A stretch of DNA of 47,581 nucleotides, from NCBI RefSeq assembly GCF_017302275.1, contig NZ_JAFLDR010000032.1, positions 1-47,581 of the forward strand, written 5' to 3'. A program made the translations under genes and the position numbers. Origin of the DNA: Sulfuritalea sp. (GTDB lineage: Bacteria; Pseudomonadota; Gammaproteobacteria; Burkholderiales; Rhodocyclaceae). Each line of letters opens with the position of its first letter. Position 1 is the first letter of the stretch. Below, one piece after another: positions 6,903 through 17,368 of this stretch. The notes under the pieces were generated by a model that was not told where the DNA came from, did no database searches, and worked only from the letters and a program-made list of their open reading frames with translations.

Positions 6903-7451
6903 GTGGGTCTCGATCGCGTTACGTCAGGCAAGGATTTGCCCAATGATTTCAATGTGGTTATCGAGATATCGATGCACTCGGAGCCGATCAAGTACGAGGT
7001 CGACAAGGAGTCGGGCGCGATTTTCGTCGATCGTTTCATGTCGACCTCGATGCACTATCCGTGCAACTACGGCTATATCCCGCACACCATTTCCGGCGAC
7101 GGCGATCCTGTGGACGTGTTGGTTCTGTCGCAATTTGCCCTCCCGCCGGGCGTCGTGGTGCGCTGCCGGCCGATCGGCATGCTCAAGATGACCGACGAGG
7201 CCGGCGAGGATGCCAAGCTGCTGGCGGTGCCGGTGGACAAGCTGACGCCCATGTACCGCAGCGTTTCCAGTCCGCGCGACCTGCCGCAACTGGTGCTCGA
7301 CCAGATCTCGCACTTCTTCGCCCACTACAAGGACCTGGAGCCCGGCAAGTTCGTCAAGATCAACGGTTGGGTCAATGTCGAGGAAGCGAAAAAGGAAATC
7401 ATGGACGGCGTCGCCGCCTACGAGGCCGCCAAGGAAAAGCCGGCATACTGA
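6903..7451 (+). CDS. ppa: Inorganic pyrophosphatase
   Basis: A 182-residue family I soluble pyrophosphatase that hydrolyses PPi to two phosphates and pulls biosynthetic reactions forward. The signature DGDPVDVLV (Mg-binding aspartates), the N-terminal '[13 protein letters not shown]' and 'CNYGYIPHT' are present. GTG at 6903 was chosen because it follows AAGGAG by a normal distance and gives the usual ~178-residue length; the upstream extension lacks family similarity. It is monocistronic: own -10 box before it and a strong terminator after. Confidence 0.96.
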   Translation: MGLDRVTSGKDLPNDFNVVIEISMHSEPIKYEVDKESGAIFVDRFMSTSMHYPCNYGYIPHTISGDGDPVDVLVLSQFALPPGVVVRCRPIGMLKMTDEAGEDAKLLAVPVDKLTPMYRSVSSPRDLPQLVLDQISHFFAHYKDLEPGKFVKINGWVNVEEAKKEIMDGVAAYEAAKEKPAY

Positions 7452-7473
7452 GGCGCGCGTCCGGCCACCCAAG

Positions 7474-7497
7474 CCCGCCGCATGGCGGGTTTTTTTA
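7474..7497 (+). terminator. Rho-independent terminator of ppa
   Basis: CCCGCC (7474-7479), loop GCAT, GGCGGG (7484-7489) followed directly by a run of seven T. Confidence 0.9.
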
Positions 7498-7553
7498 TCC
7501 GCTATAGTTATGGCCCCGCTCGATTGGGCGGCCACGCCATCCCAGGATCGCCC

Positions 7554-9176
7554 ATGACCCGCCTGCGCATCGCCGTCGCCCAGTTCAACGCCGTCCTCGG
7601 CGACCTGGCCGGCAATTCAGCCCGCATACTGGAGTTCGCGCGGAGCGCCCGCGAGGCCGGCGCGCAGGTGCTGCTGACGCCGGAGCTGGCGCTCTGCGGC
7701 TATCCGCCGGAAGACCTGCTGATGCGGCCGGATTTCTATCGGGCCTGCGCCGCGCAGGTCGAGGTGCTCGCCCGCGCCGCGCCGCTGCCCATCGTACTCG
7801 GCTATCCGGAGCAGTCCGGCAGCCGCCGCTACAACGCGGCGGCCCTGCTCGACGGCGGCGAGGTGCGCGCCAACTACCGCAAGCATCGCCTGCCGAACTA
7901 CGAGGTCTTCGACGAGGAGCGTTATTTCGCGGCGGGCAGCGAGCCCTGCGTGATCGACATCAACGGTATCCGCTGCGGGCTGGCGATCTGCGCCGATGTC
8001 TGGGAATACGGCGCCGCCGAGGCGGCGGCGCTGGCCGGTGCGGAGCTGATGCTGACGTTGAATGCCTCGCCCTTCCACATGAACAAGCAGGCGCGGCGCT
8101 ACGAGGTGCTGCGCGACAGGGTGACGGCGACCGGCAAGCCGGTGATCTATGCCAACCTGGTCGGCGGCCAGGACGAACTGGTGTTCGACGGCGCGTCCTT
8201 CGCGCTCGACGGCCAGGGCCGCCTGGCCCACCAGTCGCCAGCCTTCGTCGAGGACCTGGCGATCATCGATTTTGCCGACGGCCAACTGCTGCCCGGCCGG
8301 ATCGCCGAAACGCTGCCAGTCGAGGCGGAAGTCTATGCGGCGCTGAAGCTGGGCGTCGCCGACTATCTCGGCAAGAACGGTTTTCCCGGTGCCATCCTCG
8401 GCCTTTCCGGCGGCATCGACTCCGCCCTGACACTGGCCATCGCCGCCGACGCCCTCGGCCCCGACAAGGTGCGTGCGGTGATGATGCCGTCGCCGTGGAC
8501 GGCGCAGATGAGCCTCGACGATTCCCGCGAGATGGTGAAGCGTCTCGGCGTGCAATACGACGAGATCCCGATCGCCGCCGCGATGGAGCAGTTCGCCGTG
8601 CTGCTGGCGCCGACTTTTGCGTCACTGGGCCCCAAGCCGGAGTGGGACACCACCGACGAGAACCTGCAGGCGCGCATCCGCGGCATGTTGCTGATGGCGC
8701 TCTCCAACCGCACCGGACGCATCGTGCTGACCACCGGCAACAAGAGCGAGATGGCGGTCGGCTACGCCACGCTTTACGGCGACATGGCGGGCGGATTCGC
8801 GGTGATCAAGGACGTGTTCAAGACCTTCGTCTATCGCCTGTCCGAGTACCGCAACACGCTGTCGGAGGCGATCCCGCGCAACATCATCACGCGCGCGCCC
8901 TCGGCCGAACTCAAGCCCGGCCAGACCGACCAGGACATGCTGCCGCCCTACGCGGTGCTCGACGCCATCATCGAGGCCTACATGGAGCGCGACGAAAGCC
9001 CGCGCCGGATCATCGCCGCGGGCCACCCCGAAGCCGACGTGCGCAAGGTGGTCGGCATGCTCAAGAAGAACGAATACAAGCGGCGCCAGGCGCCGGTCGG
9101 CATCCGCGTCACGCAACGCGGGTTCGGCAAGGACTGGCGCTATCCGATAACATCGGCTTACGCCGACGAATGGTGA
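7554..9176 (+). CDS. nadE: Glutamine-dependent NAD+ synthetase
   Basis: A 540-residue two-domain enzyme that amidates deamido-NAD+ with ATP, the last step of NAD biosynthesis. Residues 1 to about 250 are a nitrilase/CN-hydrolase glutaminase domain (TPELALCGYPPED with the catalytic Glu, 'YRKHRLPNY' with the Lys, 'GLAICADVWE' with the Cys). Residues of about 270-540 are the synthetase domain with the ATP pyrophosphatase loop SGGIDSALT and 'TTGNKSEMAVGY'. ATG at 7554 gives the usual length; an upstream start overlapping the ppa terminator was rejected. A TATAGT (7503-7508) could serve as its -10. Followed by a complex hairpin region and glnB. Confidence 0.95.
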   Translation: MTRLRIAVAQFNAVLGDLAGNSARILEFARSAREAGAQVLLTPELALCGYPPEDLLMRPDFYRACAAQVEVLARAAPLPIVLGYPEQSGSRRYNAAALLDGGEVRANYRKHRLPNYEVFDEERYFAAGSEPCVIDINGIRCGLAICADVWEYGAAEAAALAGAELMLTLNASPFHMNKQARRYEVLRDRVTATGKPVIYANLVGGQDELVFDGASFALDGQGRLAHQSPAFVEDLAIIDFADGQLLPGRIAETLPVEAEVYAALKLGVADYLGKNGFPGAILGLSGGIDSALTLAIAADALGPDKVRAVMMPSPWTAQMSLDDSREMVKRLGVQYDEIPIAAAMEQFAVLLAPTFASLGPKPEWDTTDENLQARIRGMLLMALSNRTGRIVLTTGNKSEMAVGYATLYGDMAGGFAVIKDVFKTFVYRLSEYRNTLSEAIPRNIITRAPSAELKPGQTDQDMLPPYAVLDAIIEAYMERDESPRRIIAAGHPEADVRKVVGMLKKNEYKRRQAPVGIRVTQRGFGKDWRYPITSAYADEW

Positions 9177-9688
<512 letters not shown>

Positions 9689-9703
9689 TGCGGCAAACTG
9701 GTT

Positions 9704-9768
9704 GGCCATCCCCCCGGCCCCCTTCCCGTGGAAGGGGGTGACCGAGCTAGTCCGCTGCGCTCGGCTAT
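9704..9768. repeat. Two-hairpin repeat element, copy 2
   Basis: GGCCATCCCCCCGGCCCCCT and GGAAGGGGGTGAC are the same blocks as at 9177-9275 but without the insertion. CCCCCTTCC and GGAAGGGGG pair around a 3-nt loop. A second stem CCGAGC...GCTCGG follows. It lies between the 3' ends of the convergent glnB and cNMP-binding genes. Confidence 0.65.
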
Positions 9769-10331
9769 TTCTTCGAGCCGTCAATGAAAGGCAGCAGCCT
9801 TTCGCCCGTTTCACGTAGCCGTTCCAGGCTGTGGTACAGGAGCAGCAGCAGCAGTTTGCTGCCCAGCGAGGGCTCGAGCAGCAGGATGTCATAGACGGTA
9901 TCGCGGGTCAGAACGGCGAAATCCGTTGGCTCCCGCGCGACGCAGGTGGCAAACCTCGGCTTGCCATCGATGATCGACATCTCGCCAAACGTGGCGCCCG
10001 GACCGATGACCGACAACAGCCTTTGCTGGCCATCGGCGTGCTGTTTGAGTATCGAAACTTCTCCGGTCAGCACGATGCCCAGAAAGTCACCGTCATCGCC
10101 TTCCCTTGCAATGACCTCGTCGCGCCTGGCGCAAAAACACTCCATCTTGGCGCACAGGCGCGAAATATCATGGTGGGTCAATTCCTGGAACAGCGAAATC
10201 CGGTCGACGAGTTCGAAGATTTCCTCCTCGTAACGGGAGCCTTTGCCAAGGTGGACGAGCCCCTCCAGGGCAGGCAACAAAGGCCTTCTGATGTTGAGGA
10301 CGGCAACTTCGGTGACAGCGTTATCGCTCAT
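9765..10331 (-). CDS. Stand-alone cyclic-nucleotide-binding domain protein
   Basis: A 188-residue protein with one cNMP-binding (CRP-like) beta-roll at about residues 40-160: 'LFQELTHHDISRLCAKMECF', 'GDDGDFLGIVLTGEVSI' and 'GPGATFGEMSIIDGKPRFATCVA', the last being the phosphate-binding cassette. The cassette has Glu in GEMS and Arg in KPRFA, so nucleotide binding is plausible. No C-terminal helix-turn-helix follows, only a Leu-rich helix, so it is not a CRP-type transcription factor. The role is unknown; such proteins act as regulatory subunits or partners. It is convergent with glnB. Minus-strand upstream sequence is AT-rich (TATGAA, TTTAATAC near 10340-10360) and probably holds the promoter. 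The 245 nt up to smr hold nothing else I recognise. Confidence 0.8.
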   Translation of the reverse strand: MSDNAVTEVAVLNIRRPLLPALEGLVHLGKGSRYEEEIFELVDRISLFQELTHHDISRLCAKMECFCARRDEVIAREGDDGDFLGIVLTGEVSILKQHADGQQRLLSVIGPGATFGEMSIIDGKPRFATCVAREPTDFAVLTRDTVYDILLLEPSLGSKLLLLLLYHSLERLRETGERLLPFIDGSKK

Positions 10332-10576
10332 GAATTTGGCTGAGTATTAAACATTTCATATATTGCTACTTTCGGCCTATTTTCCCCGGATTCATTGGCG
10401 CGTCAACGGCCCGTTCGGACTAACGGGTCAGGGAGCCGGGGCGGACCCCAACCATGTTTCGATGCCTGTTCCAGGTCCCTTGATGGAATTCCGGGGCTAT
10501 GCCAATAGTAATACAAGGGCTTTCTGGCCAAGGAGGGTGCGGGTCGGATCAGGGGCATCGGGAGCCGCCCGGGGAT

Positions 10577-11125
10577 TCATCTCGGGGCGGCGAGCAGCAC
10601 CAGCGCCGCGCCGGCTCCGCCGTCCATGGTGCGCGCCTGGCAAAAGGCCAGCACCTCCTGGCGCTGGCTGAGCCAGCCCAGCACCAGCTTCTTCAGCACC
10701 GGTTCGCGTCCCGGCGAACCGATGCCCTTGCCGTGCACCACGCGCACGCAGCGCAGCCCGCGGCGATGGCAGTCGTGCAGGAATTCGGCGACGGCGCGGC
10801 GCGCCTGGTCGCGGTTCATGCCATGCAGGTCGAGTTTGCCCTGTACCACCCAGCGCCCGCGGCGCAGGTCACGCAGCACGGAGCGTTGCAGGCCTGGGCG
10901 CGCCCAGGCCGCCTGGTCGCCGCCGTCGAGTTGCAGGTCCAGCAGGTCGGCGCCGTCGATCGCCTCGCGCAGCACCGCCGCGTCGTCCAGCTGCGAATAG
11001 CGCGGGATCGCGGGCGGCAGGGGCGGTTCGTGATGCACCCGGTCCCAGGTGAGGGGCTGCGCATCGGCCACCGCGGCACGAAACGCGGCGCGGTCTTCCT
11101 CGGCGGGGGGCGACCGCCGCCGCAT
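10577..11125 (-). CDS. Smr-domain protein (MutS2 C-terminal-like)
   Basis: A 182-residue protein. The C-terminal ~85 residues are an Smr domain: 'KLDLHGMNRDQARRAV' (LDLHG motif) and 'VRVVHGKGIGS' (HGxG motif), the nuclease-like fold found alone in SmrA/SmrB proteins. SmrB in E. coli cleaves mRNA at collided ribosomes; whether this protein does the same is inference. The N-terminal ~90 residues are charged and match the DUF-like leader of proteobacterial Smr proteins. It starts 4 nt after the trxB stop and is probably co-transcribed with it. Confidence 0.85.
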   Translation of the reverse strand: MRRRSPPAEEDRAAFRAAVADAQPLTWDRVHHEPPLPPAIPRYSQLDDAAVLREAIDGADLLDLQLDGGDQAAWARPGLQRSVLRDLRRGRWVVQGKLDLHGMNRDQARRAVAEFLHDCHRRGLRCVRVVHGKGIGSPGREPVLKKLVLGWLSQRQEVLAFCQARTMDGGAGAALVLLAAPR

Positions 11126-11129
11126 GGGA

Positions 11130-12143
<1,014 letters not shown>

Positions 12144-12198
12144 GGCATGGCAACGATATAGATGGGCCGCATCGCGACGCTTTCAAGCGCCGCCGGCG

Positions 12199-13017
12199 CT
12201 AGCGCCAGCGGTTGATCGCGTCGCGGGTTTCCAGCGCCACCTTGCGCGCGGCGGCGGCATAGTCTTCGCCCTTGCCGGCGTAAAGGATGGCGCGCGAGGA
12301 ATTGATCATCAGGCCGCTGCCGGCGGCGGTCTTGCCGGCCATGACCGTGGCCTCGATGTCGCCGCCCTGGGCGCCGATGCCGGGCACCAGCAGCGGCATC
12401 TCGCCGACGATCTGGCGCACGCGGGCGATCTCGCCGGGGAAGGTGGCGCCGACCACCAGCGCGCACTGGCCCGTCGTGTTCCATTCCGCGGCGACTTTCT
12501 CCGCGACCAGCTCGTAAATCGCCGTGTCGCCAGCGCCGACTCTTTGAAACTGCAGGTCGCTGCCGCCGGGATTCGACGTGCGACAGAGTAGGATCACGCC
12601 CTTGCCCTTGTAAGCCAGCCAGGGCTCGACCGAATCGCGTCCCATGTAGGGGTTCACCGTCACCGCGTCGGCCCGGTAGCGCTCGAAGGCCTCGATCGCG
12701 TACTGCTCGGCGGTGCTGCCGATGTCGCCCCGCTTGGCGTCGAGGATCACCGGCACGCCGGGGTGCTTCTCGTGGATGTGCGCGATCAGGGCTTCGAGCT
12801 GGTCCTCGGCGCGGCGCGCGGCGAAATAGGCGATCTGCGGCTTGAAGGTGCAGGCCAGGTCCGCCGTGGCGTCGGCGATTTCGCTGCAGAAGCGGAAGAT
12901 GGCGTCCGGCTTGTCCTTGAGGTGGGCGGGAAATTTCGCCGGGTCGGGATCGAGTCCGACGCAGAGCAGCGAGTTGTTGGTCTTCCAGGCGGCGGTGAGC
13001 GATTCGATGAAGGTCAT
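12199..13017 (-). CDS. pyrF: Orotidine 5'-phosphate decarboxylase (group 2)
   Basis: A 272-residue enzyme converting OMP to UMP, the last step of de novo pyrimidine synthesis. 'CVGLDPDP' at the N-terminus, the catalytic '[12 protein letters not shown]' with Lys95, 'VNPYMGRDS' and '[20 protein letters not shown]' place it in the longer group-2 family found in betaproteobacteria and mycobacteria. Its ATG overlaps the stop of the MFS gene (ATGA). Residues 159-166 (RVGAGDTA) are encoded by a dispersed 20-bp repeat, in a surface region that is variable in the family. Confidence 0.94.
   Translation of the reverse strand: MTFIESLTAAWKTNNSLLCVGLDPDPAKFPAHLKDKPDAIFRFCSEIADATADLACTFKPQIAYFAARRAEDQLEALIAHIHEKHPGVPVILDAKRGDIGSTAEQYAIEAFERYRADAVTVNPYMGRDSVEPWLAYKGKGVILLCRTSNPGGSDLQFQRVGAGDTAIYELVAEKVAAEWNTTGQCALVVGATFPGEIARVRQIVGEMPLLVPGIGAQGGDIEATVMAGKTAAGSGLMINSSRAILYAGKGEDYAAAARKVALETRDAINRWR
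12521..12545. repeat. Dispersed 20-bp repeat, copy in pyrF
   Basis: GCCGTGTCGCCAGCGCCGAC at 12521-12540, used as the reference core. It is read on the coding strand as VGAGDTA. Confidence 0.7.
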
Positions 13018-14189
13018 GATCTGCGTTCCTGAGCGTAAGGGCGGCGCCACAGCGGTGCCAGCAGCACGAGACCCAGCAGCGGACCCGGCAGCAGCCACCA
13101 GGCGATTCTGGCGCCCCATTGTTCCACATGCGCGGTGGCGAGGTGTATCGAGGCCAGCGTGATGGCGAAGCCGATGCTGTTCTGGATCGCCAGCGCGCTG
13201 CCGACATCCTGCGGCGGGCAGGCGCGCGCCGAGAGCGCCGAAAACTGCGGCGAATCGGCGACCACGGCGAAACCCCAGAGCAGCAGCAGCGCCAGCAGCA
13301 CTGACGCCGGTGCCGCGGCGGCGAAGGGGAACAGCAGGCAGCAGGCGGCGGAGGTGGCCAGCGCCCAGGCCGCGACGCGCGCGCCGCCGATGGCGAGGCC
13401 CAGTTGCCCCCCGGCGAAGCAGCCCAGCCCGCCGCAGCCGATCACGGCGAAGGCCAGCAGCGGGGTGCCCCAGGTCGGGTCGAGGCCGAGTCGCGCCGCC
13501 AGGCCGGTCGCCGCCAGCAGCAGTGGTACCAGCGTCCAGAAGGCATACAGCTCCCACATGTGGCCGAAGTAGCCGCCCGCCGCAGCGCGGAAATCCGCGA
13601 TCGAGAAGGCATGCAGCACGTGGCCGAAGGCGATGCGCTGGCCGCGCCCGCGCAATTTGAGGTGCGGCCCGTCGCCGAGGCGGAAGATCATCAGCGCGGC
13701 GACCACGGCCAACGCCGAGGACGCCAGCACCACGTACCGCCAGGACCCGCCGCCGCCCAGCGCGCGCAGGCCGTGGGGCAGGGCGGTGCCCAGCGTCAGC
13801 ATGCCGACCAGCCAGGCCAGCGCCTGTCCCGAACGCTCGGGCGCCCAGCCCACCACCAGCTTCATGCCCAGCGGATAGATGCCGGCCAGCGCCAGGCCGA
13901 CGCAGAAGCGGCAGACCAAGGCCTGTTCCAGGCTGGCGGCGAACAGCGCGAAGGCGGCGTTGGCGGCAGCGCCGGCCAGTGCGCTGGCGGCGACGATGCG
14001 GCTCGCGGCGTAGCGGTCGGCCAGGCCGCTGGTGGCGGCGCCCAGCGTGCCGAGGATGAAGCCGAGTTGAACCGCATTGGTCAGGCTGCCGATCTCGGCG
14101 TTGCCCAGGCCCCAGGCCTGGGCCAGGTCGGGCGCGGCGGCGTTGGCGGAAAACCACAGCGAGGTGCCCAGCAGCTGGGCGACCACCAC
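13014..14189 (-). CDS. Major facilitator superfamily transporter
   Basis: About 391 residues and twelve hydrophobic segments, starting with '[19 protein letters not shown]' and including the MFS motif-A-like loop '[11 protein letters not shown]' after TM2. The substrate is unknown; the first segment resembles CynX/NarK-like uncharacterised proteobacterial MFS proteins. No ATG exists between the glnS stop (14246) and TM1. The candidates are GTG at 14189 or 14186, or CTG at 14198, which has the better spaced GGGAG. The reading frame open into glnS is not credible as coding. Its TGA overlaps the pyrF ATG, so it is coupled to pyrF and lies in the glnS-MFS-pyrF unit. Confidence 0.75.
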   Translation of the reverse strand: MVVAQLLGTSLWFSANAAAPDLAQAWGLGNAEIGSLTNAVQLGFILGTLGAATSGLADRYAASRIVAASALAGAAANAAFALFAASLEQALVCRFCVGLALAGIYPLGMKLVVGWAPERSGQALAWLVGMLTLGTALPHGLRALGGGGSWRYVVLASSALAVVAALMIFRLGDGPHLKLRGRGQRIAFGHVLHAFSIADFRAAAGGYFGHMWELYAFWTLVPLLLAATGLAARLGLDPTWGTPLLAFAVIGCGGLGCFAGGQLGLAIGGARVAAWALATSAACCLLFPFAAAAPASVLLALLLLWGFAVVADSPQFSALSARACPPQDVGSALAIQNSIGFAITLASIHLATAHVEQWGARIAWWLLPGPLLGLVLLAPLWRRPYAQERRS

Positions 14190-14245
14190 GACGGCCAGGG
14201 CGCTGTTCTCCCGGCCCCGGTCGCCAGCGTTGGCCTTCGCCTCGC

Positions 14246-16039
14246 CTATTTGCCCTTGCTCCAGGAATCCTTCAGCGTCACGGCACGGTTGAACACCGGT
14301 GCGCCGGGTCTGGAATCGACGCGGTCGGCGACGAAGTAGCCGTGGCGCTCGAACTGGAAGCGTTCTTCCGCCGCGGCGTCCTTCAACGCGGCCTCGAGTT
14401 GCGCGGCGACCACCCGCTTGGATGTCGGGTTGAGGTCGGCGATGAAGTCGCGGTCGCCGCTGCCCGGCGCTTCGACCGAGAACAGCCGGTCGTAGAGGCG
14501 TATCTCGGCGGCACAGGCATGCCTGGCCGAGACCCAGTGGATGTTGCCCTTGACCTTGTAGGCGTCGGACCCGGGCGTGCCGGATTTCGAGTCGGCGAAG
14601 TAGTTGCAATGCACGGCAGTGATGTTGCCGGCATCATCGCGGTCGGCGCCGGTGCATTCGACGACGAAGCCATAGCGCAGGCGTACGCGGTTGCCCGGGA
14701 AGAGGCGGAAGTAGCCTTTGCTCGGCGCCTCCATGAAATCCTCGCGCTCGATCCACAACTCCTTCGAGAAGGGCACCGGGCGCTTGCCCCACTCTGGCTT
14801 TTGCGGGTGGTTGGGGGCGAGGCATTCCTCCTCCTGGCCCTCCGGGTAATTGTCGATGACGAGCTTCACCGGGTCGAGCACGGCGATGCGGCGCGGCGCG
14901 GTTTCGTTGAGGTGTTCGCGCTGGCATTCCTCCAGCACGCTGATGTCGATCCAGGAATCCGACTTGGTGACGCCGATCATCTCGCTGAAGGCGCGGAAGC
15001 CCTCCGCCGTGAAGCCGCGGCGGCGCGCGCCGACCAGGGTCGGCAGGCGCGGATCGTCCCAGCCATCGACGTGCTTCTCGTCCACCAGCTGGATCAGCTT
15101 GCGCTTCGAGAGCACCACATAGGACAGGTTGAGGCGGGCGAATTCGATCTGCTGCGGCAGGGGGGTATTGACGCAACCGAGTTCCGCCAGGCGCGCCAGC
15201 AGCCAGTCGTAGAACGGCCGCTGGTCCTCGAACTCCAGGGTGCAGATCGAATGCGTGATGTTCTCCAGCGCGTCCTCGATCGGGTGCGCGTAGGTGTACA
15301 TCGGGTAGATGCACCAGGTGTCACCCGTATTGTGGTGCGTGGCGTGGCGGATGCGGTAGATCGCCGGGTCGCGCAGGTTGATGTTGGGCGAGTCCATGGC
15401 TATCTTCGCCCGCAGCACGTGCGTGCCGTCGGCGAATTCGCCGCCGCGCATGGCGCGGAACAGCGCCAGGTTCTCGGCCGGCATGCGCTCGCGGTAGGGC
15501 GAGTTGCGGCCGCCTGCGGTCAGCGTGCCGCGGCTGGCGCGCATTTCGTCCGCCGTCTGCGAATCGACGTAGGCGTGGCCGGCCTCGATCAGCTTTTCGG
15601 CGAACTGGTACATCCACTCGAAGTAGTCCGACGCCAGGTACTGGTTGATTTCGTCGCCGAAGCGCCATTCGAAGCCGAGCCAATGCACGGCGTCGATGAT
15701 GGCATCAACATACTCCTGCTCTTCCTTTTCCGGATTGGTGTCGTCGAAGCGCAGGTGGCAGGCGCCCTGGTAGTCCAGCGCCAGGCCGAAATTCAGGCAG
15801 ATCGACTTGGCATGGCCGAAATGCAGGTAGCCGTTCGGCTCCGGCGGGAAGCGGGTGCGGATTTTCGCCCCATCCACCGCGGTGCCAGCGCCAGCGCTGT
15901 GCGTCCCTTCGGGAACTTTTTGCTGTTCGGCCGGGCCGGGCTTGCCGCTCCAGCGCCGCGCGGCGTACTTGCCGGACTTGAGGTCGCCATCGATGATGTG
16001 GCGGATGAAGTTGGAGGGTTTGTTGTCCGGTTCGGCCAT
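14246..16039 (-). CDS. glnS: Glutaminyl-tRNA synthetase with N-terminal insertion
   Basis: A 597-residue class I synthetase charging tRNA-Gln. After the N-terminal helix ([15 protein letters not shown]) come the ATP motifs '[14 protein letters not shown]' (HIGH-like) and 'VVLSKRKL' (KMSK-like), the 'RFDDTNP' site, and a C-terminal anticodon-binding barrel ending DSWSKGK. Compared with E. coli GlnRS as I recall it, about 30 extra residues sit between residues 26 and 60, just before TRFPPEP. They are Gly/Ala/Pro-rich and contain the repeat-encoded [18 protein letters not shown] at 16039 gives the canonical [11 protein letters not shown] start; longer upstream frames were rejected. Divergent from crcB. 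Confidence 0.94.
   Translation of the reverse strand: MAEPDNKPSNFIRHIIDGDLKSGKYAARRWSGKPGPAEQQKVPEGTHSAGAGTAVDGAKIRTRFPPEPNGYLHFGHAKSICLNFGLALDYQGACHLRFDDTNPEKEEQEYVDAIIDAVHWLGFEWRFGDEINQYLASDYFEWMYQFAEKLIEAGHAYVDSQTADEMRASRGTLTAGGRNSPYRERMPAENLALFRAMRGGEFADGTHVLRAKIAMDSPNINLRDPAIYRIRHATHHNTGDTWCIYPMYTYAHPIEDALENITHSICTLEFEDQRPFYDWLLARLAELGCVNTPLPQQIEFARLNLSYVVLSKRKLIQLVDEKHVDGWDDPRLPTLVGARRRGFTAEGFRAFSEMIGVTKSDSWIDISVLEECQREHLNETAPRRIAVLDPVKLVIDNYPEGQEEECLAPNHPQKPEWGKRPVPFSKELWIEREDFMEAPSKGYFRLFPGNRVRLRYGFVVECTGADRDDAGNITAVHCNYFADSKSGTPGSDAYKVKGNIHWVSARHACAAEIRLYDRLFSVEAPGSGDRDFIADLNPTSKRVVAAQLEAALKDAAAEERFQFERHGYFVADRVDSRPGAPVFNRAVTLKDSWSKGK
15872..15921. repeat. Dispersed repeat, long form, copy in glnS
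   Basis: Partner of the ftrD copy at 1932-1981 (about 37 of 47 identical). It contains GCCAGCGCCAGCGCTGTGCG followed by CCTTCGGGAAC and lies wholly inside the extra N-terminal segment of GlnRS. Confidence 0.6.
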
Positions 16040-16104
16040 GATCGGCGGCAGCAGGTGGCAAAGCGGCGATTCTACCGGCAGGCGTAAAATCCAAACAATG
16101 GATT

Positions 16105-16141
16105 CCTTCCCCCCATCCCCCTTGGAATTGAAGGAGGCGAC
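16105..16141. repeat. Diverged copy of the C-rich/G-rich repeat between glnS and crcB
   Basis: CCTTCCCCCCATCCCCCTT, six spacer bases, then GAAGGAGGCGAC, the same order as the elements at 9177 and 9704 (CCATCCCCCC-GG-CCCCCTT ... GAAGGGGGTGAC). It lies in the 174-nt divergent region that must also hold both promoters. Confidence 0.45.
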
Positions 16142-16213
16142 ACCGGGTCGCGTACTGCACCCGCTCCGGTTCAATGGCTCGCTGCCTGCTTGGGGCGGCC
16201 CGGCGCAGGCAAC

Positions 16214-16597
16214 ATGAACTGGACCAGTCTTCTCGCCATCGGCGGCGGCGCAATGCTCGGGGCGTGGCTGCGCTATGTCCTCGGACTCTGGCTCAACCCG
16301 GTCTTGCCCGCCATGCCGCTGGGTACGCTGGCCGCCAACCTGGTCGGCGCCTACCTGGTCGGCGCGGCGGTCATGGCCTTCCATATCAATGTCGATCTGG
16401 CGCCGGAATTCAAGCTGTTCTTCGTCACCGGCTTCCTCGGCGCGCTGACCACCTTCTCGACCTTTTCCGCCGAAGTCGTGGCCATGATCCAGCGTGCCGA
16501 CTATGGCTGGGCCCTCGGCACCGCCTCGCTGCACCTGTTCGGTTCGCTGTTGCTGACCGGGCTTGGCATTTTCACCATCCACAAGCTGGCGCAATAG
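16214..16597 (+). CDS. crcB: Fluoride-specific ion channel CrcB/Fluc
   Basis: A 127-residue protein with four membrane segments, the standard length for a Fluc subunit that works as a dual-topology dimer exporting fluoride. Conserved features are 'GAMLGAWLRYVLG' with the Arg, 'PLGTLAANLVGAYLVG' with the Asn, 'TGFLGALTTFSTFS' with the Phe-box and Thr-Thr sodium site. ATG at 16214 gives MNWTSLLAIGGG; an upstream ATG adds eight unlikely residues. No fluoride riboswitch consensus is seen upstream. A dispersed repeat follows 5 nt after the stop. Confidence 0.94.
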   Translation: MNWTSLLAIGGGAMLGAWLRYVLGLWLNPVLPAMPLGTLAANLVGAYLVGAAVMAFHINVDLAPEFKLFFVTGFLGALTTFSTFSAEVVAMIQRADYGWALGTASLHLFGSLLLTGLGIFTIHKLAQ

Positions 16598-16601
16598 TTT
16601 T

Positions 16602-16627
16602 GGTGCCGTCGCGCCAGCGCCGACTAT
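16602..16627. repeat. Dispersed 20-bp repeat, copy after crcB
   Basis: GCCGTCGCGCCAGCGCCGAC at 16605-16624 matches the core at 18 of 20 positions. It is non-coding, in the 165-nt gap between crcB and the convergent response-regulator gene. Confidence 0.65.
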
Positions 16628-16762
16628 TGGCCAGCCGCGCTTGATTCCGGTTCCGGAACCGGGTATTCACTCCAGCCATCCTGGCGTCGACCGGCGCAAC
16701 CTCGCCCGAGCGGCCCCGTTGGTTTCGATCCGGTTTTGTCGCGAGAGTTTCCGGGCGGACGG

Positions 16763-17368
16763 CTATCCGCCGAGCGTGCTCAGCAGCTGTGAAAGCTCCA
16801 CTGCCGAGCGCACCTGCATCTTTTCGAAGATGTGGGAGCGATGAACCTCGACGGTGCGCATTGCGATGCCCAGGTCATCGGCGATGACCTTGTTCAGCTT
16901 GCCGGCGAGGATCATCTGCATAACTTCCTGCTCGCGCTGCGTAAGTTGCTCCAGTTTTTGGCGCAGAGCGCGAATTGCGTTGGCGTGGGCGCAACGCTTC
17001 GCGTCGTGCCCGATCGCGGCCAGCACCTTGTCCACCAGGGCGTTGTCATCGTAGGGCTTTTCGATGAAATCGAAGGCGCCGTCCTTGAGTGCCTGAACGG
17101 CCATCGGCACGTCGCCGTGCCCGGTGAGGAATATTACCGGCAGGTGGCAGCCGATACCGCGCAAGCGATCGAACAGTTCGATGCCGCTCATGCCGGGCAT
17201 CCGCACATCGAGCAGCAGGCAGCCGCACAGTTCGCGACTGTCCGCCGACAGGAATTCCTCCGCTGATGCCCAGGTTTGGGACTGGACACCGCGCGACTTC
17301 AGCAGCCATTGCAGCGCATCGCGTACCGCCGGATCGTCGTCGACGATATGCGTGACGGGGCTGCTCAC
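16763..17368 (-). CDS. dctR: FixJ/DctR-family response regulator
   Basis: A 201-residue two-domain regulator. The receiver domain (1 to about 120) has the acidic pair D10-D11-D12, phosphoacceptor D54 (LLLDVRMPGM), Thr in LTGHGD and Lys in EKPYDD. The C-terminal LuxR/GerE helix-turn-helix (LTQREQEVMQMILAG ... MRTVEVHRSHIFEKM) binds DNA. Its start overlaps the kinase stop (ATGA), so the pair is one operon. Placement divergent from dctPQM makes it the likely activator of that TRAP transporter, as in Rhodobacter DctSR; direct target sites are not identified. The gene symbol is by analogy. Confidence 0.85.
   Translation of the reverse strand: MSSPVTHIVDDDPAVRDALQWLLKSRGVQSQTWASAEEFLSADSRELCGCLLLDVRMPGMSGIELFDRLRGIGCHLPVIFLTGHGDVPMAVQALKDGAFDFIEKPYDDNALVDKVLAAIGHDAKRCAHANAIRALRQKLEQLTQREQEVMQMILAGKLNKVIADDLGIAMRTVEVHRSHIFEKMQVRSAVELSQLLSTLGG

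Noticed and set aside
8598-8620. Repeat-like GGCGCCGAC in nadE
   Set aside because: Only about nine bases match and the encoded APTF fits the family; it is within chance for this base composition.
10363-10671. Small plus-strand frame in the gap between the cNMP protein and smr
   Set aside because: It has no clear ribosome site, its second half is antisense to smr, and its composition is not protein-like.
16040-16213. Fluoride riboswitch upstream of crcB
   Set aside because: The conserved riboswitch cores are not found; the region instead holds a C-rich/G-rich repeat and the divergent promoters.
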